Positions 36,699-44,788 of a stretch of 64,000 bases of DNA are shown here, one piece after another. Below the pieces are notes generated by a model. That model did not search any database. It saw nothing but the letters and a program-made list of their open reading frames with translations, and had not been told where the DNA came from. Every line of letters begins with the position of its first letter. Position 1 is the stretch's first letter. Source of the stretch: JBGCEZ01 sp045106735. Its GTDB lineage: Bacteria; Planctomycetota; Phycisphaerae; Phycisphaerales; SM1A02. The position numbers and the translations under genes were made by a program. The stretch covers positions 32,512 to 96,511 of the forward strand of contig JBGCEZ010000039.1 of NCBI GenBank assembly GCA_045106735.1. The letters run 5' to 3'.

Positions 36699-38308
36699 TG
36701 GCGTTGCCGGCCGGCCGGCGCCCACGAAGCCCGCGGACTTTCGATCCGGCGGCGGCGGCTCAGGCGATCGTCGCCCTCGCTCCGGCCCTCGAACCCCCAG
36801 ACTCCAGCGATCCGGCGGTGACCGGTTCGGTCGCCGCGGCCGAACGCGGGTGGTTTCGCCCCGAAGAAGCGGCCCTGCTTCGGCGGCGATACGCGATCTA
36901 CCTCACCGCCCGAAACGCCCTGCACGGGGTGATCCACGAATGCCGGCCTCGCACCTGGTGGGTCCTGCACGAAGCGGGAGACCCGAGGCGCACTGAAGGG
37001 GCGCTGGCGACGGGAGGCGGGGCCGTCGAACGTGGGGTCCCCGGCGAACATGCCATCCCCGTGGGGCGTGACCTCCCGGGCGAACGCGACATCCCGGGCG
37101 TCCATGGCGGGCTCGTCGAACATGCCATCCCCGGCGACGTCCCGGACCCGTTCATGGTGCGGTTCGCGATTGCGTGGACCGGAGCCTGCATGCTTGTTCG
37201 GGCCGCACGCGAACTCGTGGAGACCTTCGGCGTGCACCCGGTGGTCCGCCGAAAACTCGACGAGCCAAGTGCTGAACTTCGGATCCCGCGCGGCTGCTAC
37301 CGGCGCATCCGCCGTTCGTTGACCCATCCCTTGAACGCGTGGAGGCTCGCCGCCGGGTTGCGTCTGGCCGATCAGCAGCGCGATCGTCTGAACGCGGCCC
37401 TCGCCCTTCCGGAGCTCTCGCCCGTTGCCGGCTTCCTGGCGGGCGCGGAACCGGCGACGCGGCTGTCCGCCCGGCGTTACGTCCTCTCTCGCCTGCGGTA
37501 TCGCGGCTGGAGTGTCGCGCGTCGTGGTCGTTCGGCCCTTCGGCAGGGTCTTTTCTCGGCCATGCGAACGTCGGGGTCGCTGGTGGCCGATCTCGCGGTT
37601 CCCGGTCGAAGGCGTCCACTTCGTGCCGACGTTCGGCGGGAAGTCATCGACGCGCTCGAGCCGGGGGACGTGCTCGTAACGCGACACGAGGCCGCGGTCA
37701 GCAACTTCTTCCTCCCGGGGACCTGGCCGCACGCGGCGCTGCACCTTGGGCCGCGCGAGTGGCTGGAGGAGGCCAAGGGCGACGCGGCGATTCCGCCTGG
37801 TCCGCACCTCCGGTGGCGGGAGCCCAACCGGGTCTTGGAAGCGAGAAAAGACGGCGTGCGCTTGCGGGCCTTGGACGACACCCTTTCGGTGGATGCGGTC
37901 GTGGTGCTTCGGCCGCATCTCGGCGCGGATGAGCGGGCCGACGGCTTGGTCCGCGCGTTGGCCCACGAGGGCAAGCCCTACAACTTCGACTTCGACTTCT
38001 TCAACGATGACCGGCTCGTGTGTACCGAGGTCGTGTTCCGGGCGTACGACGGACTTGGGTCCTTGCGGTTCCGCCTTACCGAACGGTTCGGGCGGCCCAC
38101 GCTTTCGGCCGAAGATCTGGTGACCGCCGCGGTGCGCGAGGCAGGCTTTGATCTTGTGCTGGTAGCTGGATCGGTCGTGCGCGGCGGCGGGGTGCAGACC
38201 GGCGACGCGGCGATCCGGCGCGTTCGGGCAACGCTTCTCGATCGCGGTCGAAGCGATGCGGCAGCCGGGGTGGATGTGGCCTGGCCAGCCGGCGACGAGG
38301 AGGCCTGA
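36698..38308 (+). CDS. YiiX/YebB-like permuted NlpC/P60 hydrolase with N-terminal helical domain
   Basis: A 536-residue protein whose C-terminal half fits the circularly permuted papain-like family (YiiX, YaeF): GDVLVTRHEAAVSNF, then the His in WPHAALHLG (near residue 344), and the Cys in RLVCTEVVFRAYDG (near residue 442). These enzymes act on amide or ester bonds in peptidoglycan or lipids; the substrate is not predictable. The N-terminal half is helical and basic, without a signal peptide. Residues about 110-150 hold an unusual Gly/Pro insert in which EHAIPG-type units recur. The start codon shares a base with the stop of the kinase gene, so it may be an effector or target of that module. 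Confidence 0.7.
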   Translation: MALPAGRRPRSPRTFDPAAAAQAIVALAPALEPPDSSDPAVTGSVAAAERGWFRPEEAALLRRRYAIYLTARNALHGVIHECRPRTWWVLHEAGDPRRTEGALATGGGAVERGVPGEHAIPVGRDLPGERDIPGVHGGLVEHAIPGDVPDPFMVRFAIAWTGACMLVRAARELVETFGVHPVVRRKLDEPSAELRIPRGCYRRIRRSLTHPLNAWRLAAGLRLADQQRDRLNAALALPELSPVAGFLAGAEPATRLSARRYVLSRLRYRGWSVARRGRSALRQGLFSAMRTSGSLVADLAVPGRRRPLRADVRREVIDALEPGDVLVTRHEAAVSNFFLPGTWPHAALHLGPREWLEEAKGDAAIPPGPHLRWREPNRVLEARKDGVRLRALDDTLSVDAVVVLRPHLGADERADGLVRALAHEGKPYNFDFDFFNDDRLVCTEVVFRAYDGLGSLRFRLTERFGRPTLSAEDLVTAAVREAGFDLVLVAGSVVRGGGVQTGDAAIRRVRATLLDRGRSDAAAGVDVAWPAGDEEA

Positions 38309-38400
38309 TCGAGTCCGACTCTGGCTCGTCGGCCGCGGCATGCATCGCCCCGAACGTGCCGAGATGTGGCCTTGGCCTGAGCTTTGGCCTCGTTCTTCAA

Positions 38401-38466
38401 CGTGGCGGTGGCGGTGGCAGTGGCCGTGGCCGTGGATACGTCCGTGACCGTGGATGTGGCCGCGGC
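38401..38466. repeat. degenerate 6-bp GTGGCG-type repeat
   Basis: About ten hexamers of the form GTGGCG, GTGGCC, GTGGAT. It sits in the 271-base gap between convergent genes and has no open frame with a start signal. The rest of the gap holds nothing I can name. Confidence 0.65.
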
Positions 38467-38579
38467 CCTGACTTCGCTGTTGACCGTGACCTCACCGGAC
38501 GCCGGGAGCTGCTGTTGCGGCCGAGTGTGCCGCCTTCGGCGAACACCTGCCGTTCACCGGGCGTCCAGTGCCCGCCGAG

Positions 38580-39791
38580 CTACTCGCCGCCGCCAAGGAT
38601 GACGGTGGCGATGTCGTATGAAGCGTGGACGCCGGCGACGATCGCGTAGCCACGGAGGGCGAAGATCGCGCCGAAGTACAGGCCCGCGACGAAGAAGAAC
38701 GCGAGGCGGCGTACATCCAGCCGCCCATCCGGACCGGCCAAGTCGTGGTAGAAGGCGAACGCAGCCGCCGAGCACACGACGGCGATCACCAGCCCGGTGC
38801 GATCCGACAAACGGGCGACATCCACGAGCAGGACGTGGACGATCGCGATCAGAATCCAACGGAAGAACAGCTCTTCGTAGAGGCCCGCGCCAATGCTGAT
38901 GGCGAGGTTGCCGGCGACGCCGCGGCCGGATTCCGAGGCCGCCGCGCCGGCGTCCGGGGCAACACCCGGTTCGACATCACCCGGTGCTGTTCGGCCGGCT
39001 TCATCTGCCGGCCCGCCGCCGCGCGGCGACGTTCCGGCATCGCCCGCCGTCGGGAGCGGGGCGGAGGCGAGCGTGAACGTCGTGCCACGGGCGAGCATGA
39101 TGGCCGGGTGCGGCGATTCCGCCGCCCGATCTGCTCTTCGGCCGGCTGCTCGGGCTGGGTCGGCCGCGGCCCATGTGGGCGTCGCCGGCGCGGCATCCAC
39201 CTTCTCGGTCGCGTCCGCCACCGCCGCCGGGTCATCGGTGCCCAGCACGGTCGCCGGCATGGCGGCGGGAACGCCAGGGGCGGGCTCGGCCGTCCACGCT
39301 TCCCGGGCGGATCCGCTCGTTTGGTTGGCTGCTGCCTGCTGACCGGCACCGTCCCCGGCACCGGCACCGGCATTCGAGACCGCCAGGCCGGCCAAGATGC
39401 TGCCGAAGGCCAGGAGCGGGAGCGTCAGGATGATGGACTCGGCGGCCATGCCGGCGATCGTCGTGCCGCCCACGCGCCATGGATCGCGCCGGATCACATG
39501 CCACGTCAGCATCAAGACCGCAAGCACCGCGCCGCCGAGGTACAGCAGGAACTCGGGCGGGAAACCGATGCGGGACAGGAAATGCAGCAGCGCGCGGTGG
39601 GCTTCGACCGTCTCGATGCCGCCGCCGCCGCGGCTGAGGACAAAGACCAGGCCAAGCTCGTACGCGAGAATCAGTGGGGCGAGGAAGACCAGGCCATGCA
39701 GCGGCCGGCGAGATACCTCGAGGTACGACGGTCCGTCGGCGCGGGCGCTCGGATCGTCGGCCGAACTGGAGGCTCGTCGACCCGTCGACAT
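38580..39791 (-). CDS. CPBP intramembrane metalloprotease with long internal insert
   Basis: A 403-residue membrane protein. Helices at about 32-54, 84-102 and 114-142 precede a 150-residue Ala/Gly/Pro/Asp-rich segment with no predicted structure. The catalytic helix carries the motif GLYEELFFRW (near residue 304), then FAFYHDLAG and the terminal HASYD, the expected metal-binding set of CPBP (Abi/Rce1) proteases. Family roles include prenyl-protein processing, bacteriocin immunity and membrane-protein cleavage. The insert between the membrane bundle and the active-site helix is uncommon. ATG 39791 follows GAGG by 6 nt. Confidence 0.85.
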   Translation of the reverse strand: MSTGRRASSSADDPSARADGPSYLEVSRRPLHGLVFLAPLILAYELGLVFVLSRGGGGIETVEAHRALLHFLSRIGFPPEFLLYLGGAVLAVLMLTWHVIRRDPWRVGGTTIAGMAAESIILTLPLLAFGSILAGLAVSNAGAGAGDGAGQQAAANQTSGSAREAWTAEPAPGVPAAMPATVLGTDDPAAVADATEKVDAAPATPTWAAADPARAAGRRADRAAESPHPAIMLARGTTFTLASAPLPTAGDAGTSPRGGGPADEAGRTAPGDVEPGVAPDAGAAASESGRGVAGNLAISIGAGLYEELFFRWILIAIVHVLLVDVARLSDRTGLVIAVVCSAAAFAFYHDLAGPDGRLDVRRLAFFFVAGLYFGAIFALRGYAIVAGVHASYDIATVILGGGE

Positions 39792-39965
39792 CAGGACCTC
39801 GACCGGAGAGGCGGGGCAGGGCTTGCTGCCGGTCCGCGGGTGCGGCGTGCCCTGAAGGCACGTCGCCGGGCGAACACGGCGGGGCGGTGCAGCCCGGGGA
39901 GTGAGCGGGTGAAACGATCGGTCGCCCGAAGGGCAGGATCGAAGCGGAGCCGCGAACTCAGATCA

Positions 39966-39991
39966 GGCGATCGCCACCGCGGGCGATCGCC
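39966..39991 (-). terminator. hairpin from paired GGCGATCGCC palindromes, after rpsT
   Basis: The 10-bp self-complementary word GGCGATCGCC occurs at 39966-39975 and 39982-39991, so the two copies form a perfect stem with a 6-nt loop. It lies 109 bases past the rpsT stop on the minus strand. The core octamer GCGATCGC equals the HIP1 element of cyanobacteria. The 309-base gap 39792-40100 shows no gene. Confidence 0.5.
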
Positions 39992-40100
39992 GGGTCACGC
40001 CAACGTGGACCGACGCGCGTGACCGGAAGACATCGGCGCGCTCAGGCAGCGGACCCGGAGCGGGGTCGCGAGCCCGACGCGTCGCGTCAACAGAGGTGGG

Positions 40101-40373
40101 TCAGCCCGCAGACTTGAGCGCGTTCAGGCGACGGGCCAGACGGCTCTTGCGACGCGCCGCAGTGTTGCGGTGCAGCGTGCTGGTGCAGGAGATCTTGTCG
40201 AGCAGGCCGCACGCCTTGCGGAACTCCGCTTCGGCCTTGGTCACGTCTTGGGCCTGAACGGCCTCGAGGAACGTACGCGTCTGGTCCTTGATCCGCAGCT
40301 TCCGCCAACGGTTCACGGCACGACGCTTCTTGTCCTGACGAACGCGCTTCTTGGCCGATTCGGTGTTTGGCAC
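40101..40373 (-). CDS. rpsT: 30S ribosomal protein S20
   Basis: Small-subunit protein S20, which binds 16S rRNA. The 90-residue length is standard. The basic N-terminus SAKKRVRQDKKRRAVNRWRK and the C-terminal basic helix HRNTAARRKSRLARRLNAL are typical. The start is GTG at 40373, with GGAG 6 nt upstream; rare starts are common for S20 and may matter for its translational autoregulation. It stands alone, as in many bacteria. Confidence 0.95.
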   Translation of the reverse strand: MPNTESAKKRVRQDKKRRAVNRWRKLRIKDQTRTFLEAVQAQDVTKAEAEFRKACGLLDKISCTSTLHRNTAARRKSRLARRLNALKSAG

Positions 40374-40868
40374 GGGGTTGCTCCGCTGGTCTGATCGTTC
40401 GCCGGGCCGTCGGTCGTGGCCTGGCGATGCTGGTTCGGGTGAAGCGTGGCCGCTCCCCTGAACCGGTCCGGCTTCCCGAAGGAATCGGCCGCGGGCCAAG
40501 AGGGCACACACGCCAACGACACCGCCGACGGCCGATGCCGGCGGTCGATGTCGAGCCGCGTAGTATCGCAGTCCCGCCGAGGAAGTCAACCGTCCCTGGG
40601 GCCCCGTCCCCGGCGGATTCTGGCCGTTCTCGGCCACCCCCGTCAACTTCGCCCGCCGGCTTTCGGGGGACGTTCGGGCTTGGCCACGCCGCCGGCCCCG
40701 CGGCCGCGGCTTGGCGTCGCCTCCGCCGCCCGTCGGACCGCCCATCCCATCGTCGCCCCCGCGAGCCTCCGCTGCTCGTCCCAAGAAACAGGGCCCGGGG
40801 ACAGGTGTCCGCCGGGCCCTCGACCGGGAGTCTGTGACGGAACCTTCGCCGGGCGAAGGCGTCCGCGG
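40374..40868. other. intergenic region between rpsT and the TpsA gene
   Basis: 495 bases, GC-rich, holding the rpsT promoter side and the TpsA terminator (40791-40819). No credible gene is seen: frames on both strands lack starts and recognisable domains. Confidence 0.5.
40791..40819 (-). terminator. terminator of the TpsA gene
   Basis: GGGCCCGG (40791-40798) pairs with CCGGGCCC (40812-40819), with GGAC/GTCC inside. On the minus strand it is followed by TGTTTCTT. It lies 50 nt past the stop. Confidence 0.85.
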
Positions 40869-43800
40869 TCATTCGGTGACGAGTTCGATCATCCGCTCGC
40901 GGCCGATCGACGCCGGGGTGATCGGGTTCAGAATCCGCTGGAGCGATGAAATCGCCTCTTCGCGGGTCAGGCCCATGCCGCCGATGCTGCGGGCGATGTC
41001 CCGAACGCCCAGGACGACGTAGCGAGCCGCGATGTGCTCCTCGGTGGCAATGATCCAGGCCAGGAAGCCGCCGGCGTTGCCGGGGCTGTCAGGCCGGCCG
41101 GCGTACTCGGTCCACGCCCGGTTCAGCGAGCCGCGAATGACTTCGGCGGTCACGTCCGCCTGCTGGCCTTCTGCGGTGCCGAAAACCGTGTCAATCCGCT
41201 GGGCGACCGCGGCCAGGGCGTCGGCGCGGACGCGGCTGGCGGCCAAGGCCGGGCTGCCACCGGTCGCCGCCGGATCCTGCAGGTCAACCGTCACGAGGCG
41301 GCCTTCAGGAATCGTGCGGAGTTCTTCGGGGCGGAGCGAGCGGATCAGGAATGCGAGCTGCTGGAGGGTTTGGACCGCCAGCGGATCCCGCAGGACCGGA
41401 ACGTTGAGGTTGGCCGAACGACGCCGCGTGAGCTCGTCACCGAAGAAGCCGCCGATGCTGCCGATGCCGTCATCGCCATCACCGTCCGGGCCGGGGTTCG
41501 GCTCGACGGGGTCGACCGGGTCCACCGGATCGACGGGATCAACGGGGTCGACGGGATCAACCGGATCGCCTTCGATGCCGTAGTCGAGCACCGTCTCGCC
41601 GTCGCCGCCGACGAGCGAGGGGAGTCCGTCGAGGTTGATCAACTCAAAGTCGCCAAGGTTCTCGAACGGCGTTCCGCCGACCGTGCCAAAGACGGGCATG
41701 GCCGCATTCGCCCCGAGCATCTGCACCGTCGGCACGCCCGAGAGCATGATGGTGCCGCCGGCCACGATCTCGGTGCCAACGTCCGTCATCAATTCGCCGC
41801 CGGCCGTCATGTACTCGCCGCCTTCGCGGGCCCAGATGAAGATCTCTTGGGCGTCGAGGTCGAGGTTGCCGGTCACGGTGAGGTCGCCGACGGTGACGGC
41901 ACCGTTGTTGGCCTGCAGCCGCAGGTTGCCGAGGCTGGTCAGCTTCTCGCGGGGGCCGATGAGAATCTGTCCATCACGCGAACTCATCCACAGCGACGGG
42001 TGCAGCCCGACGATCGTGGCCACGGTCGAACCGGCTTCGCGGTTCGCGTTGAGTTGGATGTCGTCGAGCACGATGACCCGCGACGAACCGTTGCCGAAGA
42101 TGATGAGGTTCTGGTCGAGGATCTGACCGTTCTCGTCGACCGACACGATGAGTGATCGCAGCGGGCTGAACGCGTCGCCGATCTCGTTGCCGAAGAAGAC
42201 CCGCTTGTCGCTCATGACCTCAAGGTCGAACGTGCCGTAGATGTCGTCGGCGAAGTGCACGAGGTCCGCGCCTTGGATGGTCGCGTTGTCGACGAGCTGC
42301 ACGCGGTGCGTGAGGAACACTTCGTCGCCGGAAATCAGTCCGCCAACCTGCATGTTGCCATTGCCCTCGGTGGCCAGTCGGCCGAGGCCGCTCCAGCCGC
42401 CTTCGAGCCGGGCCCGCGGCGTGACGAAGACCAGGTCGTTGCCATTGCCTTCGCCGCCGCCGGTGAGCTCCGCCCGTTCGGACGACACGATGCGGATGTC
42501 CGCGTCGAGCTCGACCATGTCGCGGAGTCGGACGACATCACTGAAGACGTCGCCGCCGAGCCGCGTGGTGCCGGGGGCATCGGTCTCGAGGTTGGACAGT
42601 CGGTTGTTCACGCCGACCTTGCCGCTGAAGATCGTGGCGCCCGAGGTGCGAATGTCGAGCCCGCCGCCCGCGGGCGAGCCGGCATCGACCGACCCGCCGA
42701 AGCTGATGTCGCCGCCACCGGTGGACGTGAGCACATTGTCGCCGAGCACGGTGACCGTGCCGTCGTAGCGCTGTTCGCCGCTCGTCGTGATGTCCACGCC
42801 GTCGAGTTCGGTGTCGCCGTCGACCCGGACGTACGCCAGCACGCCGTCGCCGCCAACGTTCTGCGTGAAGCGGACGCCGTTGGAGGCTTCCAGGTCCAGG
42901 CCCTGGCTGCCGTCGACCGAATCGATCGTGCCGTTGAAGGTGATCTCGCCGCCCGTGATGCGCGTGTCGCTGAAGAGCCGGGTGTCGCCGTTCAGGGCGA
43001 CGTCGCCCGAAGCGGTGATGAACCCGCCGTCGAGCTCGATCATCGCGCCCGTCAGTTCGATGTCGCCGCCGGCGGCCAGCGGGACCATGATCTTGACGGT
43101 GCCCGAACCATCGTTGTCCTGGTCGGCAATGATCCGGAGATCACCGACGCCAGCGATGGCGGCCATGATCTCGACGTTTTCCATGGCCTCAAGGGTGAGG
43201 TCGGTGCCGTTGACCAAGGCCAGGTCGCTGATCAAGAAGATGCTGCCCGACGCCTGGACGAGGATCGCCCCGGTCATGATGCCGCCCATCGTGCTCGCAC
43301 TGATGAAGACGGTGCTGCCGTCGGTCGGCAGTTCGGAGAAGTTGACGTTGCCGTCGTCGTCGATCAGGGCGTCGTCGCTGCCATCGGTGCCGATGATGAC
43401 ATCGCTGCCGCCGACCACGCTGAACGAACCGGCGACGAAGCCGTTGCCGCGGTCGAGTTCGACGCGGCCGTTGATGATCATGCCCGAGCCGCCGAAGCTG
43501 ATCGAGCCGCCGTCGCCGCCGGTGGCGCCGCCGCGAACGTCAAGCGTCGCTTCGTCGGCGAAGTAGGTGACGCCGTCGACCGTATCGATCACGATCACGC
43601 CGCCGCGGGCGTTGCCCTGGCCCGCGGCCGAGACCACGCTGTTCGGCAGCATGACGGTGTACGTGCGGCCCATCAGCTCGATGGTGCCGGCGCGGGCGCC
43701 GATGCCGTCGGCCCGAATGGCGCCGTTGTTGAGGATGCCGGGGCCCTGGACGAGGACGGAGCCGCCGCCGGCGCCCGCGGCGCTGGCGTCGATCACGCCT

Positions 43801-44666
43801 TCGTTCTGGATGACGCCCTGCGTGGCGAGCATCGAGATCTCGCCGCCGGCCGCTTGCAGCGAGCCGCTGTTCATGATGGCCAGGCCGGCCACGTCGCCCG
43901 CTCCGAGGAGCAGTTGGCCACTGCCGGCGTTGATCGTGCCGGTGTTCAGGACGCCGATGCCGTCGGCGCCGGTCACGGATCCGTTGTGGGGGATCGCCTG
44001 TCCGGTGATGTCCTTGCCGTCAACCCGCACCGCGAGGCGGCCGTCGATCGTTCGCAGCCAGACATTGTCGCCGGCGACGAGCGTGACGAGGCCCGAATCC
44101 GAAGCGATCGAGCCGTGGTTGGCCACGTGCTTGCCGAGCATGTGCACGGTGTTCGCGGTGATCGAGCCGTGGTTGATGACGTCGCCGGTGAGTCCGGTGA
44201 AGCGATCGTTGCCGGCGAGGAAGTCCTCGTTGCTCATGCGGCCGGCGGCGGCGATCAAACCGTTGGAGTCGATGACCGCGCCGTTGCCGAAGATCACGCC
44301 CGACGGATTCAGGAAGTAAACGAAACCGTTCGACTGCAGCGTGCCGTTGATCTGCGTCGGCGTGGCCGAGTCGATGCGGTTCAGCACGCGGGCGAACTCG
44401 CTGGGCTGCAGGAACTGCACCAGCTCGCCAGCGAGGATGTCGAAGGAGACGTAGTCGATGATCGAGCCGTCGGACGCGGTGATCGCCCAGGTGCTGCCGT
44501 TCTGCACGAACGTCACGTCACCCACGACAACCTGCTGGCCCACCGGGCCGGCGGCGGCTGGCGTGCTGGTCAGGGTCACCACGCTCGTCAGCGCGAGGCC
44601 CGCTGCGGCCAGGGCCAGGCGGCCCATGAAACTCTTCGGCGCCGGTCGCGCATTGCGAATCGACAT
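40869..44666 (-). CDS. TpsA-like exoprotein with filamentous hemagglutinin N-terminal domain
   Basis: A 1265-residue exported protein of a two-partner secretion system. A signal peptide (about 1-38) precedes the TPS/FHA-type domain (about 40-165), with the NPSGVIFGNGAVI segment equivalent to the conserved NPNG motif. A long beta-helical region follows with LxxxGxIxN repeats (VINHGSIT, VLNTGTIN, IQNEGVID). Near residue 1030 comes a Val-Asp-Pro repeat of seven units, then a C-terminal helical region ending IGRERMIELVTE. It is probably a surface adhesin or matrix protein. ATG at 44666 follows GGGAGAG by 6 nt. The partner barrel is immediately upstream in the same direction. Confidence 0.88.
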   Translation of the reverse strand: MSIRNARPAPKSFMGRLALAAAGLALTSVVTLTSTPAAAGPVGQQVVVGDVTFVQNGSTWAITASDGSIIDYVSFDILAGELVQFLQPSEFARVLNRIDSATPTQINGTLQSNGFVYFLNPSGVIFGNGAVIDSNGLIAAAGRMSNEDFLAGNDRFTGLTGDVINHGSITANTVHMLGKHVANHGSIASDSGLVTLVAGDNVWLRTIDGRLAVRVDGKDITGQAIPHNGSVTGADGIGVLNTGTINAGSGQLLLGAGDVAGLAIMNSGSLQAAGGEISMLATQGVIQNEGVIDASAAGAGGGSVLVQGPGILNNGAIRADGIGARAGTIELMGRTYTVMLPNSVVSAAGQGNARGGVIVIDTVDGVTYFADEATLDVRGGATGGDGGSISFGGSGMIINGRVELDRGNGFVAGSFSVVGGSDVIIGTDGSDDALIDDDGNVNFSELPTDGSTVFISASTMGGIMTGAILVQASGSIFLISDLALVNGTDLTLEAMENVEIMAAIAGVGDLRIIADQDNDGSGTVKIMVPLAAGGDIELTGAMIELDGGFITASGDVALNGDTRLFSDTRITGGEITFNGTIDSVDGSQGLDLEASNGVRFTQNVGGDGVLAYVRVDGDTELDGVDITTSGEQRYDGTVTVLGDNVLTSTGGGDISFGGSVDAGSPAGGGLDIRTSGATIFSGKVGVNNRLSNLETDAPGTTRLGGDVFSDVVRLRDMVELDADIRIVSSERAELTGGGEGNGNDLVFVTPRARLEGGWSGLGRLATEGNGNMQVGGLISGDEVFLTHRVQLVDNATIQGADLVHFADDIYGTFDLEVMSDKRVFFGNEIGDAFSPLRSLIVSVDENGQILDQNLIIFGNGSSRVIVLDDIQLNANREAGSTVATIVGLHPSLWMSSRDGQILIGPREKLTSLGNLRLQANNGAVTVGDLTVTGNLDLDAQEIFIWAREGGEYMTAGGELMTDVGTEIVAGGTIMLSGVPTVQMLGANAAMPVFGTVGGTPFENLGDFELINLDGLPSLVGGDGETVLDYGIEGDPVDPVDPVDPVDPVDPVDPVEPNPGPDGDGDDGIGSIGGFFGDELTRRRSANLNVPVLRDPLAVQTLQQLAFLIRSLRPEELRTIPEGRLVTVDLQDPAATGGSPALAASRVRADALAAVAQRIDTVFGTAEGQQADVTAEVIRGSLNRAWTEYAGRPDSPGNAGGFLAWIIATEEHIAARYVVLGVRDIARSIGGMGLTREEAISSLQRILNPITPASIGRERMIELVTE
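41505..41568 (-). repeat. 9-bp coding repeat for Val-Asp-Pro in TpsA
   Basis: Seven in-frame 9-base units encode (Asp-Pro-Val)n between the beta-helical part and the C-terminal region of the exoprotein. Third bases vary, so the amino-acid repeat is kept while the DNA has diverged, which argues for selection on a spacer. Confidence 0.8.
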
Positions 44667-44729
44667 AGCTACTCTCCCAGTCTGCAGTTGTCGCGACGTC
44701 ATCACCCCGGGTCGACGGGGAATGGGTCG

Positions 44730-44752
44730 CTGCGGTCACGAATGGACCGCAG
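44730..44752 (-). promoter_or_regulatory. hairpin between the TpsB and TpsA genes
   Basis: CTGCGGTC (44730-44737) and GACCGCAG (44745-44752) form a perfect 8-bp stem with a 7-nt loop in the 122-base gap between the two cistrons. It could be an attenuator or processing site that sets the exoprotein-to-transporter ratio. Confidence 0.55.
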
Positions 44753-44788
44753 GTGGTCGTATTTGAAACCTACCCCGGAACGGGGCGA

